Below the pieces are notes generated by a model, which had not been told where the DNA came from, made no database searches, and worked only from the letters and a program-made list of their open reading frames with translations. Positions 25,883-35,322 of a stretch of 64,000 bases of DNA are shown in pieces. The position numbers and the translations under genes were made by a program. The DNA lies in NCBI RefSeq assembly GCF_000614185.1, contig NZ_BAKM01000025.1, positions 25,202 to 89,201 on the forward strand, given 5' to 3'. Positions within the stretch are counted from its first letter, which is position 1. Each line of letters begins with the position of its first letter. Origin of the DNA: Phocaeicola sartorii JCM 17136 = DSM 21941. Lineage in GTDB: Bacteria > Bacteroidota > Bacteroidia > Bacteroidales > Bacteroidaceae.

Positions 25883-26101
25883 TCAGCCGATATAAACATT
25901 GACACTTAGAAACAAACAATCGTCTCCGCCAGAACACTCAAAGTCTATTTTATTCTCTCTGGCCAGCCAACCTATAGCAGCATTCAAATCTCTGTCCGAC
26001 AGTTCTGATGCTATTTTTAAATCACAATAACTCCACCGCTTATTGTCATTCAGCAGTTGCCATACTTTTCCTGCATTTACTCCAATCTGATGTTTATCCA
26101 T
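25883..26101 (-). CDS. Winged helix-turn-helix protein (DUF2582-like)
   Basis: Starting at ATG 26101 rather than the upstream TTG, the product is 72 residues. The sequence GVNAGKVWQLLNDNKRWSYCDLKIASELSDRDLNAAIGWLARENKI is the compact winged-helix fold of the small DUF2582 family, found widely in Bacteroides. It has no known target. It stands alone, convergent with the acetyltransferase. Confidence 0.75.
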   Translation of the reverse strand: MDKHQIGVNAGKVWQLLNDNKRWSYCDLKIASELSDRDLNAAIGWLARENKIDFECSGGDDCLFLSVNVYIG

Positions 26102-26309
26102 TTTGATGCTCAATTAAAAAGGTTAATAATAGAATGGTTAGTTTCTAGGTGGTAAATATAGCTTTTTATTAGAATAAAGAAAACTTTCCTGTGTAAAATT
26201 CATGTAAAGGACATAGTTATTTAACATTTGTTTCTGTCAAATTTCATGTAAATTCTCTTTTTATGAAGATATTTATTGCCGGACGAGCTATTTTTACAAA
26301 TATTTCCTC

Positions 26310-26317
26310 TAACTTTG
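26310..26317 (+). promoter_or_regulatory. -7 promoter box for map
   Basis: TAACTTTG, 22 bp before the map start codon. Confidence 0.5.
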
Positions 26318-26338
26318 TAAGTTGATTAATCCTTTGAT

Positions 26339-27193
26339 ATGAAAAGAAATAAAAAGAACTGGAGAGTGTCCAAAGGTGTGGAGCTCACAGAATTAGATAA
26401 AAAGGTACTCTATTATCAAGATAGAGGTCATTTGGTGCCTTCACGTGAGCTGATCAAGACATCGGAGCAAATTGAAGGAATACGCCGTAGCGGTATTATT
26501 AATACCGGAGTGCTAGACCTTGTAGAACGAGAGATCCATGCCGGCATGAGCACCTTGGAGATAGACAAACTGGTTTATGAATATACGAAAGATCATGGCG
26601 GCATTCCTGCAACCTTAGGCTATGAAGGCTTTCCAAAAAGTTGCTGCACCTCTATCAATGAGGTTGTCTGTCACGGTATTCCTAATGAATTCGACATTCT
26701 GGAAGAAGGAGATATAATTAATGTGGATTGTACGACCATCCTTGACGGTTACTACGCGGATGCATCACGTATGTTTACCATTGGGAAAACCACACCTCAG
26801 AAAGAGAAGCTGGTACGAGTGGCCAAAGAATGTTTGGAGATAGGCATGGAAGCCGCAAGACCATTTGGCTTTGTGGGAGATATAGGACATGCCATTGAAA
26901 AGCATGCTAAGAAAAACGGATTCTCAGTAGTGCGCGATCTCTGCGGCCACGGAGTAGGGATAGAGTTCCATGAAGAACCGGATGTAGAACATTTCGGGAA
27001 AAAAGGAACGGGTATGCTATTGGTTCCGGGAATGGTTTTCACGATTGAACCAATGATCAATATGGGAACATGGGAGGTTTTCATTGACGAGGAAGATGGC
27101 TGGACTGTAGTTACCGAAGATGAACTACCGTCTGCACAGTGGGAGCATACCTTTGTCATGACAGATAACGGACTTGAAATTCTGACACATTAA
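26339..27193 (+). CDS. map: Methionine aminopeptidase, type I
   Basis: This enzyme removes the first methionine from new proteins. The five metal ligands are in place: Asp in INVDCT, Asp in YADASRMF, His in CGHGVG, Glu in TIEPM and Glu in QWEHT. The 284-residue length includes an N-terminal extension of about 45 residues (RNKKNWRVSKGVELTELD) as in many Bacteroidetes and some actinobacterial enzymes. A short gap of 23 bp to tsaD suggests co-transcription. Confidence 0.96.
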   Translation: MKRNKKNWRVSKGVELTELDKKVLYYQDRGHLVPSRELIKTSEQIEGIRRSGIINTGVLDLVEREIHAGMSTLEIDKLVYEYTKDHGGIPATLGYEGFPKSCCTSINEVVCHGIPNEFDILEEGDIINVDCTTILDGYYADASRMFTIGKTTPQKEKLVRVAKECLEIGMEAARPFGFVGDIGHAIEKHAKKNGFSVVRDLCGHGVGIEFHEEPDVEHFGKKGTGMLLVPGMVFTIEPMINMGTWEVFIDEEDGWTVVTEDELPSAQWEHTFVMTDNGLEILTH

Positions 27194-27216
27194 TATATAT
27201 AATAAGGTATAGAAAT

Positions 27217-28234
27217 ATGGATACAATTATATTAGGTATAGAATCTTCCTGTGACGACACGTCAGCCGCAGTAATCAAGAATGGCGTATTGTTGTCCAAT
27301 GTAGTGTCCAGCCAAGCTGTTCACGAAGCTTACGGAGGGGTGGTTCCTGAACTGGCCTCACGTGCCCATCAACAAAACATTGTACCGGTGGTGCACGAAG
27401 CCTTAAAAAGGGCAGGAGTAGCCAAGGAGCAACTAAGCGCTGTTGCATTCACCCGAGGACCCGGCTTGATGGGATCATTACTGGTCGGAGTATCTTTTGC
27501 GAAAGGCTTCGCACGTTCTTTGAATATACCAATGATTGATGTTAACCATCTGCAAGCCCATGTGTTAGCCCATTTCATTAAAGAATCGGAAGAAGACAAC
27601 AACCAGCCTAAATTCCCTTTCTTGTGTCTGCTGGTGTCAGGAGGAAACTCACAGATAATATTGGTAAAGGCCTATAATGACATGGAAGTTTTGGGACAGA
27701 CTATTGACGATGCGGCAGGAGAAGCTATCGACAAATGTTCTAAAGTAATGGGCTTAGGTTATCCCGGAGCCTATCATTGACAAACTGGCACGTCAGGGTA
27801 ATCCAAATGCGTTTACTTTCAGTAAGCCACATATTCCGGACTATAATTATAGTTTCAGCGGATTAAAGACTTCTTTCCTATACTCATTGCGTGACTGGTT
27901 GAAAGAAGATCCCGATTTCATCGAACATCATAAAAACGACCTAGCCGCTTCATTAGAAGCGACTATTGTAAATATTTTGATGGACAAGCTAAGAAAAGCA
28001 GCCAAAAATCTCAAAATAAATGAAGTGGCAGTAGCCGGAGGAGTATCAGCCAATAACGGGCTTCGTAACTCATTCCGCGAACATGCCGGGAAATATGGCT
28101 GGAATATCTATATTCCGAAGTTCAGCTTTACTACAGATAATGCCGCAATGATCGCAATTACCGGTTATTACAAGTATCTGGACAATGATTTTTGCACTAT
28201 AGACAAGCCCGCTTATTCACGGGTAACTATTTAA
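27217..28234 (+). CDS. tsaD: tRNA N6-threonylcarbamoyladenosine synthase subunit TsaD, one frameshift
   Basis: TsaD transfers threonylcarbamoyl to A37 of ANN-decoding tRNAs and is normally essential. N-terminal GIESSCDDTSAAV, the metal-binding HLQAH (here VNHLQAHVLAH) and VSGGNSQI are seen in the first frame; FSGLKTSF, VAGGVSANNGLR and FTTDNAAMIA in the second. The frame changes near 27766-27770: GGAGCCT probably stands for GGAGGNCCT (two bases lost) so that GYPGGPIIDKLA is restored. Joined, the protein has about 339 residues, the usual length. Because the gene is essential in most bacteria, a sequence error is more likely than a real break. Confidence 0.92.
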
Positions 28235-28255
28235 TATTTAAAAACCGTTTTCAAC

Positions 28256-28756
28256 ATGTCAGTAGAAGGTAAATTTTTAAGTAAAGAGATTAACGATTTG
28301 TTTTGGAGAGAAGGCCTGACACTCGTTACTGCCGAGAGTTGCACGGCAGGAAGTGTGTCGGCTGCTATTACAGCCGTCGCCGGAAGTTCACACTTCTTTA
28401 AAGGTGGAATTATCGCCTATTCCAACGAAATAAAAGAAAATTTGTTGGGGGTAAATCATGAGACCTTAGAAACATACGGAGCTGTAAGCGAAGAAACCGT
28501 CGTCGAAATGGTAAAAGGGGCGATGAAATCGATGAATTCTGATTGCGCTGTAGCAACCTCAGGCATTGCAGGACCCACAGGAGGTACTCCCGACAAACCG
28601 GTAGGTACTATTTGGATTGCTGCCGGATGTAAAAACAAAGTGATCACACTGAAATTGGAAGGTGACGAAGGAAGAAACAAAAATATAGCTAATGCAACCC
28701 AAAATGCACTGCAATTGCTCCGAAAGTTGTTCCAAAACGAAGAAAATGAGCGGTGA
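28256..28756 (+). CDS. pncC: Nicotinamide-nucleotide amidase (CinA C-terminal domain)
   Basis: The 166-residue protein is the stand-alone CinA/PncC domain, which converts NMN to nicotinate mononucleotide in NAD recycling. Typical segments are [15 protein letters not shown] at the N-terminus, [18 protein letters not shown], and [23 protein letters not shown]. The catalytic Ser/Lys region lies in the first of these. It follows tsaD by 21 bp. Confidence 0.94.
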   Translation: MSVEGKFLSKEINDLFWREGLTLVTAESCTAGSVSAAITAVAGSSHFFKGGIIAYSNEIKENLLGVNHETLETYGAVSEETVVEMVKGAMKSMNSDCAVATSGIAGPTGGTPDKPVGTIWIAAGCKNKVITLKLEGDEGRNKNIANATQNALQLLRKLFQNEENER

Positions 28757-28860
28757 TTGCAGAATTATTTGCAAAAACTCTTGTTTTATACAAATAAAAG
28801 TGCTTATTTTGCACTCCGTTTGAAATAAGTATTGAAAAAAACTATAAAAATAAGATAGCA

Positions 28861-29121
28861 ATGTCGAAGATTTGTCAAATTACCGGAAAGAAAGCCATGA
28901 TTGGCAACAATGTTTCACACTCTAAGAGAAGAACCAAAAGAACTTTTGATGTGAACTTGTTTACTAAGAAATTCTACTATGTAGAACAAGATTGCTGGAT
29001 TAGCCTGAATATCTGTGCTAACGGCTTACGTGTGATTAATAAAAAAGGCCTGGATGCAGCGCTGAACGAAGCGGTAACCAAAGGCTATTGTGATTGGAAA
29101 AGCATCAAAATTATTGGTTAA
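28861..29121 (+). CDS. rpmB: 50S ribosomal protein L28
   Basis: 86 residues, beginning [21 protein letters not shown], then [11 protein letters not shown], the bL28 signature. The longer, cysteine-poor form is typical of Bacteroidetes. First gene of an rpmB-rpmG-DUF4295 group. Confidence 0.97.
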   Translation: MSKICQITGKKAMIGNNVSHSKRRTKRTFDVNLFTKKFYYVEQDCWISLNICANGLRVINKKGLDAALNEAVTKGYCDWKSIKIIG

Positions 29122-29142
29122 TTAAAAAGGGAGAGATAGACT

Positions 29143-29331
29143 ATGGCAAAGAAGGCTAAAGGTAATAGAGTACAGGTAATCCTTGAATGCACAGAAATGA
29201 AGGATAGTGGTATGCCGGGAACTTCTCGTTACATTACAACAAAAAACAGAAAAAATACCACTGAAAGATTGGAACTTAAGAAGTACAATCCGATTTTGAA
29301 AAGAGTAACAGTTCACAAAGAAATTAAATAA
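29143..29331 (+). CDS. rpmG: 50S ribosomal protein L33
   Basis: 62 residues with [29 protein letters not shown] and [12 protein letters not shown], the bL33 pattern. The zinc-binding cysteines are largely missing (only ECTE), as in zinc-independent forms. 21 bp after rpmB. Confidence 0.97.
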   Translation: MAKKAKGNRVQVILECTEMKDSGMPGTSRYITTKNRKNTTERLELKKYNPILKRVTVHKEIK

Positions 29332-29340
29332 TTATAACCC

Positions 29341-29496
29341 ATGGCAAAGAAAACAGTCGCAACCCTTCAGACAGGTAAAGAAGGACGTTCTTATACTAAG
29401 GTTATCAAGATGGTTAAATCTCCGAAAACAGGAGCTTACGTCTTCGATGAGCAAATGGTACCTAACGAAAAAGTTCAAGACTTTTTCAAGAAATAA
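29341..29496 (+). CDS. DUF4295 small basic protein
   Basis: 51 residues (MAKKTVATLQTGKEGRSYTK at the start, FFKK at the end), rich in lysine. It sits 9 bp after rpmG and before a terminator. DUF4295 proteins are conserved in this position in Bacteroidetes; a link to the ribosome is inferred from the neighbours only. Confidence 0.88.
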   Translation: MAKKTVATLQTGKEGRSYTKVIKMVKSPKTGAYVFDEQMVPNEKVQDFFKK

Positions 29497-29516
29497 TTTA
29501 GTCGGAAGACTAATGG

Positions 29517-29553
29517 AAAGTTCCTTTCATATATTATGGAAGGAACTTTTTTT
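29517..29553 (+). terminator. Intrinsic terminator after the rpmB-rpmG group
   Basis: AAAGTTCCTT (29517-29526) pairs with AAGGAACTTT (29540-29549), followed by a run of T. Confidence 0.85.
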
Positions 29554-29607
29554 ATACCGGAATGTTGTATCATAATACATTATAACCAATCATTGTGACA
29601 CTTTTTT

Positions 29608-29638
29608 TTGTCCGTGTAAGAGATTAGTTATATCTTTG
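29608..29638 (+). promoter_or_regulatory. Promoter for ftsY-rimO
   Basis: TTTG ending at 29610 (-33) and TATCTTTG at 29631-29638 (-7), 20 bp apart: a full Bacteroidetes promoter, 29 bp before ftsY. Confidence 0.8.
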
Positions 29639-29667
29639 TGGCATAAACAGATAAATCAGACTCCAAT

Positions 29668-30627
29668 ATGGGATTTTTTAATTTTTTCTCGAAAGAAAAG
29701 AAGGAAACTTTAGACAAAGGATTGTCCAAAACCAAAGAAAGTGTGTTTAGTAAGATTGCCCGTGCCGTAGCTGGTAAATCGAAAGTAGACGATGAAGTAT
29801 TGGATAATCTGGAGGAAGTGCTTATCACTTCGGATGTAGGCGTTGAAACAACTCTGAATATTATTAAACGCATTGAAGAAAGAGTTGCCAAAGATAAATA
29901 TGTGAACACTCAGGAACTGAACAAAATTCTCCGTGAAGAGATAGCGGCGTTATTGACCGAAAATAACACGGTGGATTCGGATGATTTTACGGTTCCGGAA
30001 GGTAAGAAGCCATACGTTATCATGGTGGTAGGGGTAAACGGTGTGGGTAAAACTACAACCATTGGTAAATTGGCATATCAATTCAAGAAGGCAGGTAAAT
30101 CCGTCTATTTGGGTGCGGCTGATACATTCCGTGCTGCAGCCGTAGAACAATTGGATATTTGGGGAGAAAGAGTGGGAGTACCTGTTATCAAACAGAAAAT
30201 GGGATCAGACCCCGCATCTGTAGCTTTTGACACTCTAAGCTCCGCCGTTGCCAATAATGCAGATGTGGTAATCATTGATACCGCAGGCCGTCTTCACAAT
30301 AAAGTAGGTTTGATGAACGAGCTTACTAAAATCAAGAATGTGATGAAGAAAGTTGTCCCTGACGCGCCTCACGAAGTATTGCTGGTTTTGGACGGTTCTA
30401 CTGGTCAAAATGCATTTGAACAAGCCAAACAGTTTACTTTGGCTACAGAAGTTACCGCTATGGCTATTACCAAACTGGACGGAACAGCCAAGGGAGGTGT
30501 TGTAATTGGCATTTCGGATCAGTTCAAGATTCCTGTAAAATATATTGGACTGGGCGAAGGCATCGAAGATATGCAGGTATTCCGTAAAAAAGAATTTGTA
30601 GACTCACTATTTGGAGAGACTGAATAA
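29668..30627 (+). CDS. ftsY: Signal recognition particle receptor FtsY
   Basis: FtsY docks SRP-ribosome complexes at the membrane by a paired GTPase reaction. The 319-residue protein has an N domain (residues about 20-95) and a GTPase domain with GVNGVGKTTTIGKLA (P loop), DTFRAAAVEQL, DTAGR, TKLDGTAKGG and the closing GLGEGIEDMQVF. The acidic A domain of E. coli FtsY is replaced by a short lysine-rich N-terminus, usual for Bacteroidetes. rimO starts 3 bp after its stop. Confidence 0.97.
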   Translation: MGFFNFFSKEKKETLDKGLSKTKESVFSKIARAVAGKSKVDDEVLDNLEEVLITSDVGVETTLNIIKRIEERVAKDKYVNTQELNKILREEIAALLTENNTVDSDDFTVPEGKKPYVIMVVGVNGVGKTTTIGKLAYQFKKAGKSVYLGAADTFRAAAVEQLDIWGERVGVPVIKQKMGSDPASVAFDTLSSAVANNADVVIIDTAGRLHNKVGLMNELTKIKNVMKKVVPDAPHEVLLVLDGSTGQNAFEQAKQFTLATEVTAMAITKLDGTAKGGVVIGISDQFKIPVKYIGLGEGIEDMQVFRKKEFVDSLFGETE

Positions 30628-30630
30628 TAA

Positions 30631-31929
30631 ATGAAACGTAACACAATAGATATCATCACCTTAGGGTGTTCCAAGAACTTAGTGGATTCAGAAAAGCTGA
30701 TGCGTCAGCTGGAAGCAAACGGTTATAAAGTAACTCATGATTCCGATAAACCGCAAGGAGAGATTGCGGTTATCAATACGTGTGGTTTTATCGGTGATGC
30801 CAAAGAGGAATCGATCAATATGATATTGGAATTTTGTCAGGCCAAAGAGGAAGGAAAGCTCAAGAAACTATATGTGATGGGCTGTCTTTCAGAGAGATAT
30901 CTAAAAGAATTGGCTTTAGAAATTCCTCAAGTAGATAAATTCTACGGCAAATTTAACTGGAACGAGTTACTAACAGATTTAGGCAAGGCATACAAGTCGG
31001 AATTTGCCATTGAACGGACATTAACCACTCCTCATCACTATGCTTATCTGAAAATATCAGAAGGCTGTGACCGTAAATGCTCTTATTGTGCTATTCCTAT
31101 TATTACAGGACGCCACATCTCACGTCCGATGGAGGAGATTATTGACGAAGTGAAACTGCTTGTGTCCGAAGGGGTAAAGGAATTCCAAATTATTGCTCAG
31201 GAATTGACTTATTACGGTGTGGATATATATAAAAGTCAAAAATTGCCCGAACTCATCGAAAGAATCGCTAATGTTCCCGGAGTAGAATGGATACGTTTGC
31301 ACTATGCATATCCGGCTCATTTTCCGGAAGATTTATTCCGTGTGATGCGCGAGCACGATAATGTATGCAAATATATGGATATCGCCCTGCAACACATCAG
31401 CGACAATATGCTGGATAAGATGCGCCGATACGTAAGTAAGGCGGAAACTTACGGATTAATCGAAAGATTCCGTCGGGAAGTACCTGGTATCCATTTACGT
31501 ACAACATTAATGGTAGGACATCCCGGTGAAACAGAAGAAGATTTTGAAGAATTAAAAGAATTCGTCAAAAAAGTACGATTTGATCGGATGGGAGCCTTTG
31601 CCTACTCGGAAGAAGAAGGTACATTTGCAGCAAAAGAATACGAAGATTCCATTCCTCATGAGGTGAAACAACAACGTCTGGATGAATTAATGGCGCTTCA
31701 GCAAGAAATAGCAGGTGAATTGAACCAAACGAAAATAGGCAAAGAATTCAAAGTTATTATAGACCGAAAGGAAGGAGACTACTACATAGGCAGAACTCAG
31801 TTTGACTCTCCTGAGGTAGATCCTGAAGTCTTGATAAAAGCTGATGACGAGTTCTTAAAAATAGGTGAATTCTATAAAGTGAAAATTACAAATGCTGATG
31901 ATTTCGATCTATACGCCAGCATTTTATAA
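30631..31929 (+). CDS. rimO: Ribosomal protein S12 methylthiotransferase RimO
   Basis: A radical-SAM enzyme that adds a methylthio group to Asp88-equivalent of ribosomal protein S12. The 432-residue protein has the N-terminal UPF0004 domain (TLGCSKNLVDSE, NTCGFIGDAKEES, GCLSERY with three cluster cysteines), the radical SAM motif CDRKCSYCAIP and a C-terminal TRAM domain (KEFKVIID...YYIGRTQFDSPEVD). The SKNLVDSE start distinguishes RimO from MiaB. Downstream of ftsY in one transcript. Confidence 0.96.
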   Translation: MKRNTIDIITLGCSKNLVDSEKLMRQLEANGYKVTHDSDKPQGEIAVINTCGFIGDAKEESINMILEFCQAKEEGKLKKLYVMGCLSERYLKELALEIPQVDKFYGKFNWNELLTDLGKAYKSEFAIERTLTTPHHYAYLKISEGCDRKCSYCAIPIITGRHISRPMEEIIDEVKLLVSEGVKEFQIIAQELTYYGVDIYKSQKLPELIERIANVPGVEWIRLHYAYPAHFPEDLFRVMREHDNVCKYMDIALQHISDNMLDKMRRYVSKAETYGLIERFRREVPGIHLRTTLMVGHPGETEEDFEELKEFVKKVRFDRMGAFAYSEEEGTFAAKEYEDSIPHEVKQQRLDELMALQQEIAGELNQTKIGKEFKVIIDRKEGDYYIGRTQFDSPEVDPEVLIKADDEFLKIGEFYKVKITNADDFDLYASIL

Positions 31930-32002
31930 GCTTTTTTCCATATAAAGTTTGGATAATGTTTGTTTTTTTACTAATATAGCACCTCAATTAACATTTTAAG
32001 CC

Positions 32003-32275
32003 TTGAATAACAAAGAATTTATATCTGAATTAGCACGTAAACTGGGATATACGAATAAAGATACATCACAATTAGTATCCTCAATCATTGGCGTTATGGC
32101 CCAGGAATTGCAAGATGGCAACAACATTGCAATCCAAGGGTTTGGCACGTTTGAGGTTAAGAAAAAGTTGGAAAGAATTTCTATTAATCCGGCTACCCAG
32201 CAACGTATGCTGATCCCCCCAAAATTGGTGCTGACTTACAAACCTAGTGTAACCTTAAAAGAAAAATTTAAATAA
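32003..32275 (+). CDS. HU/IHF family DNA-binding protein
   Basis: 90 residues with the HU fold: helical dimer part (NNKEFISELARKLGYTNKD) and GFGTFEVKKKLERISINPATQQ, the DNA-binding arm of HU, with NP in place at the tip. An in-frame stop lies two codons upstream, so translation must begin at TTG 32003, a rare start. It precedes a second HU-domain gene by 19 bp. Confidence 0.9.
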   Translation: MNNKEFISELARKLGYTNKDTSQLVSSIIGVMAQELQDGNNIAIQGFGTFEVKKKLERISINPATQQRMLIPPKLVLTYKPSVTLKEKFK

Positions 32276-32294
32276 TAGTCTTTGATATATTATC

Positions 32295-33716
32295 ATGAGC
32301 GAGAAAGTAACCATACAAGATATCATCGAACTTTTGGCCGAGAAACACAGCATGACTAAAAAAGATGCTGAAATCTTTGTCAAAGGTATGTTTGAGTTAA
32401 TAGAGGAAGCTCTAGCTACTGAAAAGTATGTAAAGGTAAAAGGACTAGGTACGTTTAAACTCACAGAGGTAGAGAGCCGTGAAAGCGTAAACGTAAATAC
32501 GGGAGAACGGATTGAGATACAGGGACATACTAAAATCTCTTTTACCCCGGATTCCAGCATGAAAGATTTAATAAATAAACCATTCGCTCATTTTGAAACG
32601 GTTATATTGAATGAATGCACTAAATTGGAAGACACCGAGACTGAAATAGAAGGAGAGGAGGGAGATATATTTGATGAAAACATGTCTGAACAAACTGTTG
32701 TAACAGAAGAGGTTGAATCCGTAGAAATTGAAAAGGCAGAAGATTCACCAAATAAGAACCTCATCACCACTGCAGATGCTATTCCAGCTATTAAAGAAAC
32801 AGTTATTGAAGAACCCGCATCTTCTGTTGAAATAGCAGAGGAGGAGGTACGAATCTTGAAACCGGAGATAGTTTCGGAAAAGATTGTTACTGAAGCAGAA
32901 AAGGAAGTTGTTGTTGAAACGACTGTCCCCCAAACGGTTTCTCCTTTGGTGGAAACAACAGAAAAAAACGAAATAACAGACACTCCTCAAGAAAAAATTA
33001 TGACTATTGCCGATGTAGCCATACTGGCTGCTCGTGAAACTTGTGAAGCCGAAGCCTCAGAAGCAATAGTGTCAAAAAAGGTGCCCCCATCAGAAAATAC
33101 AGTAATAACTCCTGTTCCTTCTGATCTTGAAGAAGAAAAGAAAATAGAGAAGACTACAGAAGTACAAGAAACTTCAGGAGAGAAAAAGAACAAAACTCCT
33201 TGGAGAATTATTCTTGTTATCATTTTGGTTGTTTGCACTGCGGGTGGCATATATTGGTATTTGCAATCAGACAAGAATCCAGATTTACAATCACCGGCTG
33301 CAATAAAAAATACTCCAAAGCAATTGGAAGAGGATATTCCTGCAATTCCGGTTAATGACTCATTGATGCAAGGCAAAGATACCACAAACACATTGACGAA
33401 TATCTCTGGAAAAGAAACCATAAGTCAGTCACAACAGGATGTTCCTGTAACAACGATAAAGAGTTCCGATAACACAACAATTAAAAATGTTGCAAAAGAA
33501 ACTTTAGCTGACACCGTAGAATATGATATAACAGGAACTAAAACCAATTACACATTGCAAGAAGGGGAGAGCTTGGTAAAATTGGCAGTGAAATTCTATG
33601 GTACAAAAAAACTATGGCCTTATATCGTGAAACATAATAAAGACATCATTAAAGATGCCGACAAAGTACCCATAGGGACTACTCTGCGTATTCCGGAATT
33701 AACTCCTAAAAAATAA
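32295..33716 (+). CDS. HU-domain / transmembrane / LysM fusion protein
   Basis: The 473-residue protein has three parts. Residues 1-95 form an HU-like DNA-binding domain (KVTIQDIIELLAEKHSMTKK, GLGTFKLTEVESRESVNVNTG). Then comes a long acidic, low-complexity linker rich in Glu, Val and Thr (about 110-300), one transmembrane helix (RIILVIILVVCTAGGIYWYL, about 310-330), a polar stretch and a C-terminal LysM domain (YTLQEGESLVKLAVKFYGTKKLWPYI...NKDII..ADKVPIGTTLRIP). It could tie DNA in the cytoplasm to peptidoglycan in the periplasm. The domains are clear; the tethering role is inference. Related HU-LysM proteins occur in other Bacteroides. Confidence 0.88.
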   Translation: MSEKVTIQDIIELLAEKHSMTKKDAEIFVKGMFELIEEALATEKYVKVKGLGTFKLTEVESRESVNVNTGERIEIQGHTKISFTPDSSMKDLINKPFAHFETVILNECTKLEDTETEIEGEEGDIFDENMSEQTVVTEEVESVEIEKAEDSPNKNLITTADAIPAIKETVIEEPASSVEIAEEEVRILKPEIVSEKIVTEAEKEVVVETTVPQTVSPLVETTEKNEITDTPQEKIMTIADVAILAARETCEAEASEAIVSKKVPPSENTVITPVPSDLEEEKKIEKTTEVQETSGEKKNKTPWRIILVIILVVCTAGGIYWYLQSDKNPDLQSPAAIKNTPKQLEEDIPAIPVNDSLMQGKDTTNTLTNISGKETISQSQQDVPVTTIKSSDNTTIKNVAKETLADTVEYDITGTKTNYTLQEGESLVKLAVKFYGTKKLWPYIVKHNKDIIKDADKVPIGTTLRIPELTPKK

Positions 33717-33724
33717 AATTTCAT

Positions 33725-33763
33725 ATTTTGTCTGCTTTTCAACACAAAGAAAGCGGACAAAAT
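33725..33763. terminator. Hairpin after the HU-LysM gene
   Basis: ATTTTGTCTGC and GCGGACAAAAT pair with one mismatch around a loop containing CTTTTC...GAAAG. A possible terminator without a long T tract. Confidence 0.45.
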
Positions 33764-33893
33764 ACTAAAAGCAATAAAAAGCGCGTTCAGCTGATATTCG
33801 CACGCTGCCAACCTCATCTTTATATTTTAAAATTCTTTAGCCCAATAACCTTTAAAAAGTAGAGATGTACTTTACTTTTTTAATAAAAATTAG

Positions 33894-33924
33894 TTGCCGC
33901 TGTTAATTAATTACCGTAATTTTG
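33894..33924 (+). promoter_or_regulatory. Promoter for the moxR-bat operon
   Basis: TTG at 33894-33896 (-33) and TAATTTTG at 33917-33924 (-7), 20 bp apart. The leader to ATG 33999 is about 68 nt. Confidence 0.7.
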
Positions 33925-33998
33925 GCTGCGTTAAATGAACAAGGCTATTTATAAGCTCGTTATTAGATCAATAAAGAAACAACTAAATAAACAAAATT

Positions 33999-34994
33999 AT
34001 GGCTGAAGCAATTGACATTCGCGAACTAAACGAACGAATTGAAAGACAAAGTGCGTTCGTAACCAACTTAATGACTGGTATGGACCAGGTTATTGTAGGT
34101 CAGAAACATTTGGTAGAATCATTACTTATCGGTTTACTGTCCGATGGTCATATCCTGTTGGAAGGTGTCCCAGGTCTGGCAAAGACTCTGGCAATCAAAA
34201 CGCTTGCATCTTTGATTGATGCCAAGTACAGCCGAATTCAGTTTACTCCTGACCTGCTGCCCGCCGACGTTATCGGTACCATGATTTATAGTCAGAAAGA
34301 CGAACAATTCATAGCAAAGAAAGGCCCGATTTTTGCAAACTTCGTATTGGCCGATGAAATAAACCGTGCTCCGGCTAAAGTACAGAGTGCTTTGCTGGAA
34401 GCCATGCAGGAACGTCAGGTCACACTGAGCAAAGAAACCTTTATGTTGCCCGAACCTTTTCTGGTAATGGCTACCCAGAACCCGATTGAACAGGAAGGCA
34501 CTTATCCGCTGCCCGAAGCCCAGGTAGACCGTTTTATGCTGAAAGTTATTATCGACTACCCGAAATTGGAAGAGGAAAAGAAAATCATCCGCCAGAATAT
34601 CACCGGAGAAAAAATCGAAGTCCGCCCCATCTTGAAAGCAACAGATATTATGGAGGCCCGCAAAGTGGTACGCCAGGTTTATCTGGATGAAAAGATAGAG
34701 CAGTACATCGCTGATATCGTATTTGCCACCCGTTTCCCTGAAAAATATGATTTGAAGGAACTGAAAGACATGATTGGTTTCGGTGGCTCACCGCGTGCAT
34801 CTATTAATCTGGCATTAGCCGCACGCAGTTATGCGTTCATTAAGCGTCGTGGCTACGTAATTCCCGAAGACGTTCGTGCGGTTGCTCACGATGTGCTTCG
34901 CCACCGTATCGGCTTGACTTACGAAGCAGAGGCCATGAATATGTCTTCTGATGAAATTGTAAGCAAAATTTTGAATAAAGTGGAAGTGCCTTGA
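33999..34994 (+). CDS. moxR: MoxR-family AAA+ ATPase
   Basis: The 331-residue protein has Walker A GVPGLAKT, Walker B FVLADEINRA, sensor 1 MATQNPIEQEGTYPLPEAQVDRF and arginine-rich sensor 2 GGSPRASINL. MoxR ATPases act as chaperones for VWA-domain proteins, which are encoded further down in this operon (batA, batB). Intact. Confidence 0.95.
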   Translation: MAEAIDIRELNERIERQSAFVTNLMTGMDQVIVGQKHLVESLLIGLLSDGHILLEGVPGLAKTLAIKTLASLIDAKYSRIQFTPDLLPADVIGTMIYSQKDEQFIAKKGPIFANFVLADEINRAPAKVQSALLEAMQERQVTLSKETFMLPEPFLVMATQNPIEQEGTYPLPEAQVDRFMLKVIIDYPKLEEEKKIIRQNITGEKIEVRPILKATDIMEARKVVRQVYLDEKIEQYIADIVFATRFPEKYDLKELKDMIGFGGSPRASINLALAARSYAFIKRRGYVIPEDVRAVAHDVLRHRIGLTYEAEAMNMSSDEIVSKILNKVEVP

Positions 34995-35127
34995 TCAAAA
35001 GCGGAAACTGCAATCATTCCCTCGTTCTCTCTATAAGAACATATTGAATTCTGCCAATATATTGAAGGCGGAAGTTTAAGCAAATATAGTAAGTGAGAGT
35101 ATAAACAGGCTAAGAAGCTGGGGGACA

Positions 35128-35298
35128 ATGATAGAAATTGGGGCTCCCGCGATTATGGGGAACACAGCTTATAGTTGTGAAGAATACTCTTATAATCGTG
35201 CGGAGTATCGCTATAGTCGGGGGGGAACCAAACATATTGGTACAAGATATTTTTCTCATCATATAAGAAACAGGAAACCTGTACCTATGAAAGAATAA
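35128..35298 (+). CDS. Possible 56-residue peptide between moxR and DUF58 gene
   Basis: ATG 35128, preceded by GGGGGACA, opens a 56-residue frame with a YS/RY-rich middle (CEEYSYNRAEYRYSRGG) and a basic tail ending PVPMKE. Its middle coincides with the degenerate DNA repeats at 35146-35229, so it may be chance. The rest of the 34995-35322 gap shows nothing else. Confidence 0.25.
   Translation: MIEIGAPAIMGNTAYSCEEYSYNRAEYRYSRGGTKHIGTRYFSHHIRNRKPVPMKE
35146..35229 (+). repeat. Degenerate 21-22-bp tandem repeats
   Basis: About four units share TTATAnTnGTG: ...GATTATGGGGAACACAG, CTTATAGTTGTGAAGAATACT (35168), CTTATAATCGTGCGGAGTAT (35189) and CTATAGTCGGGGGG (35211). Confidence 0.45.
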
Positions 35299-35322
35299 AC
35301 AACATAGTACGAACAGTATAGT

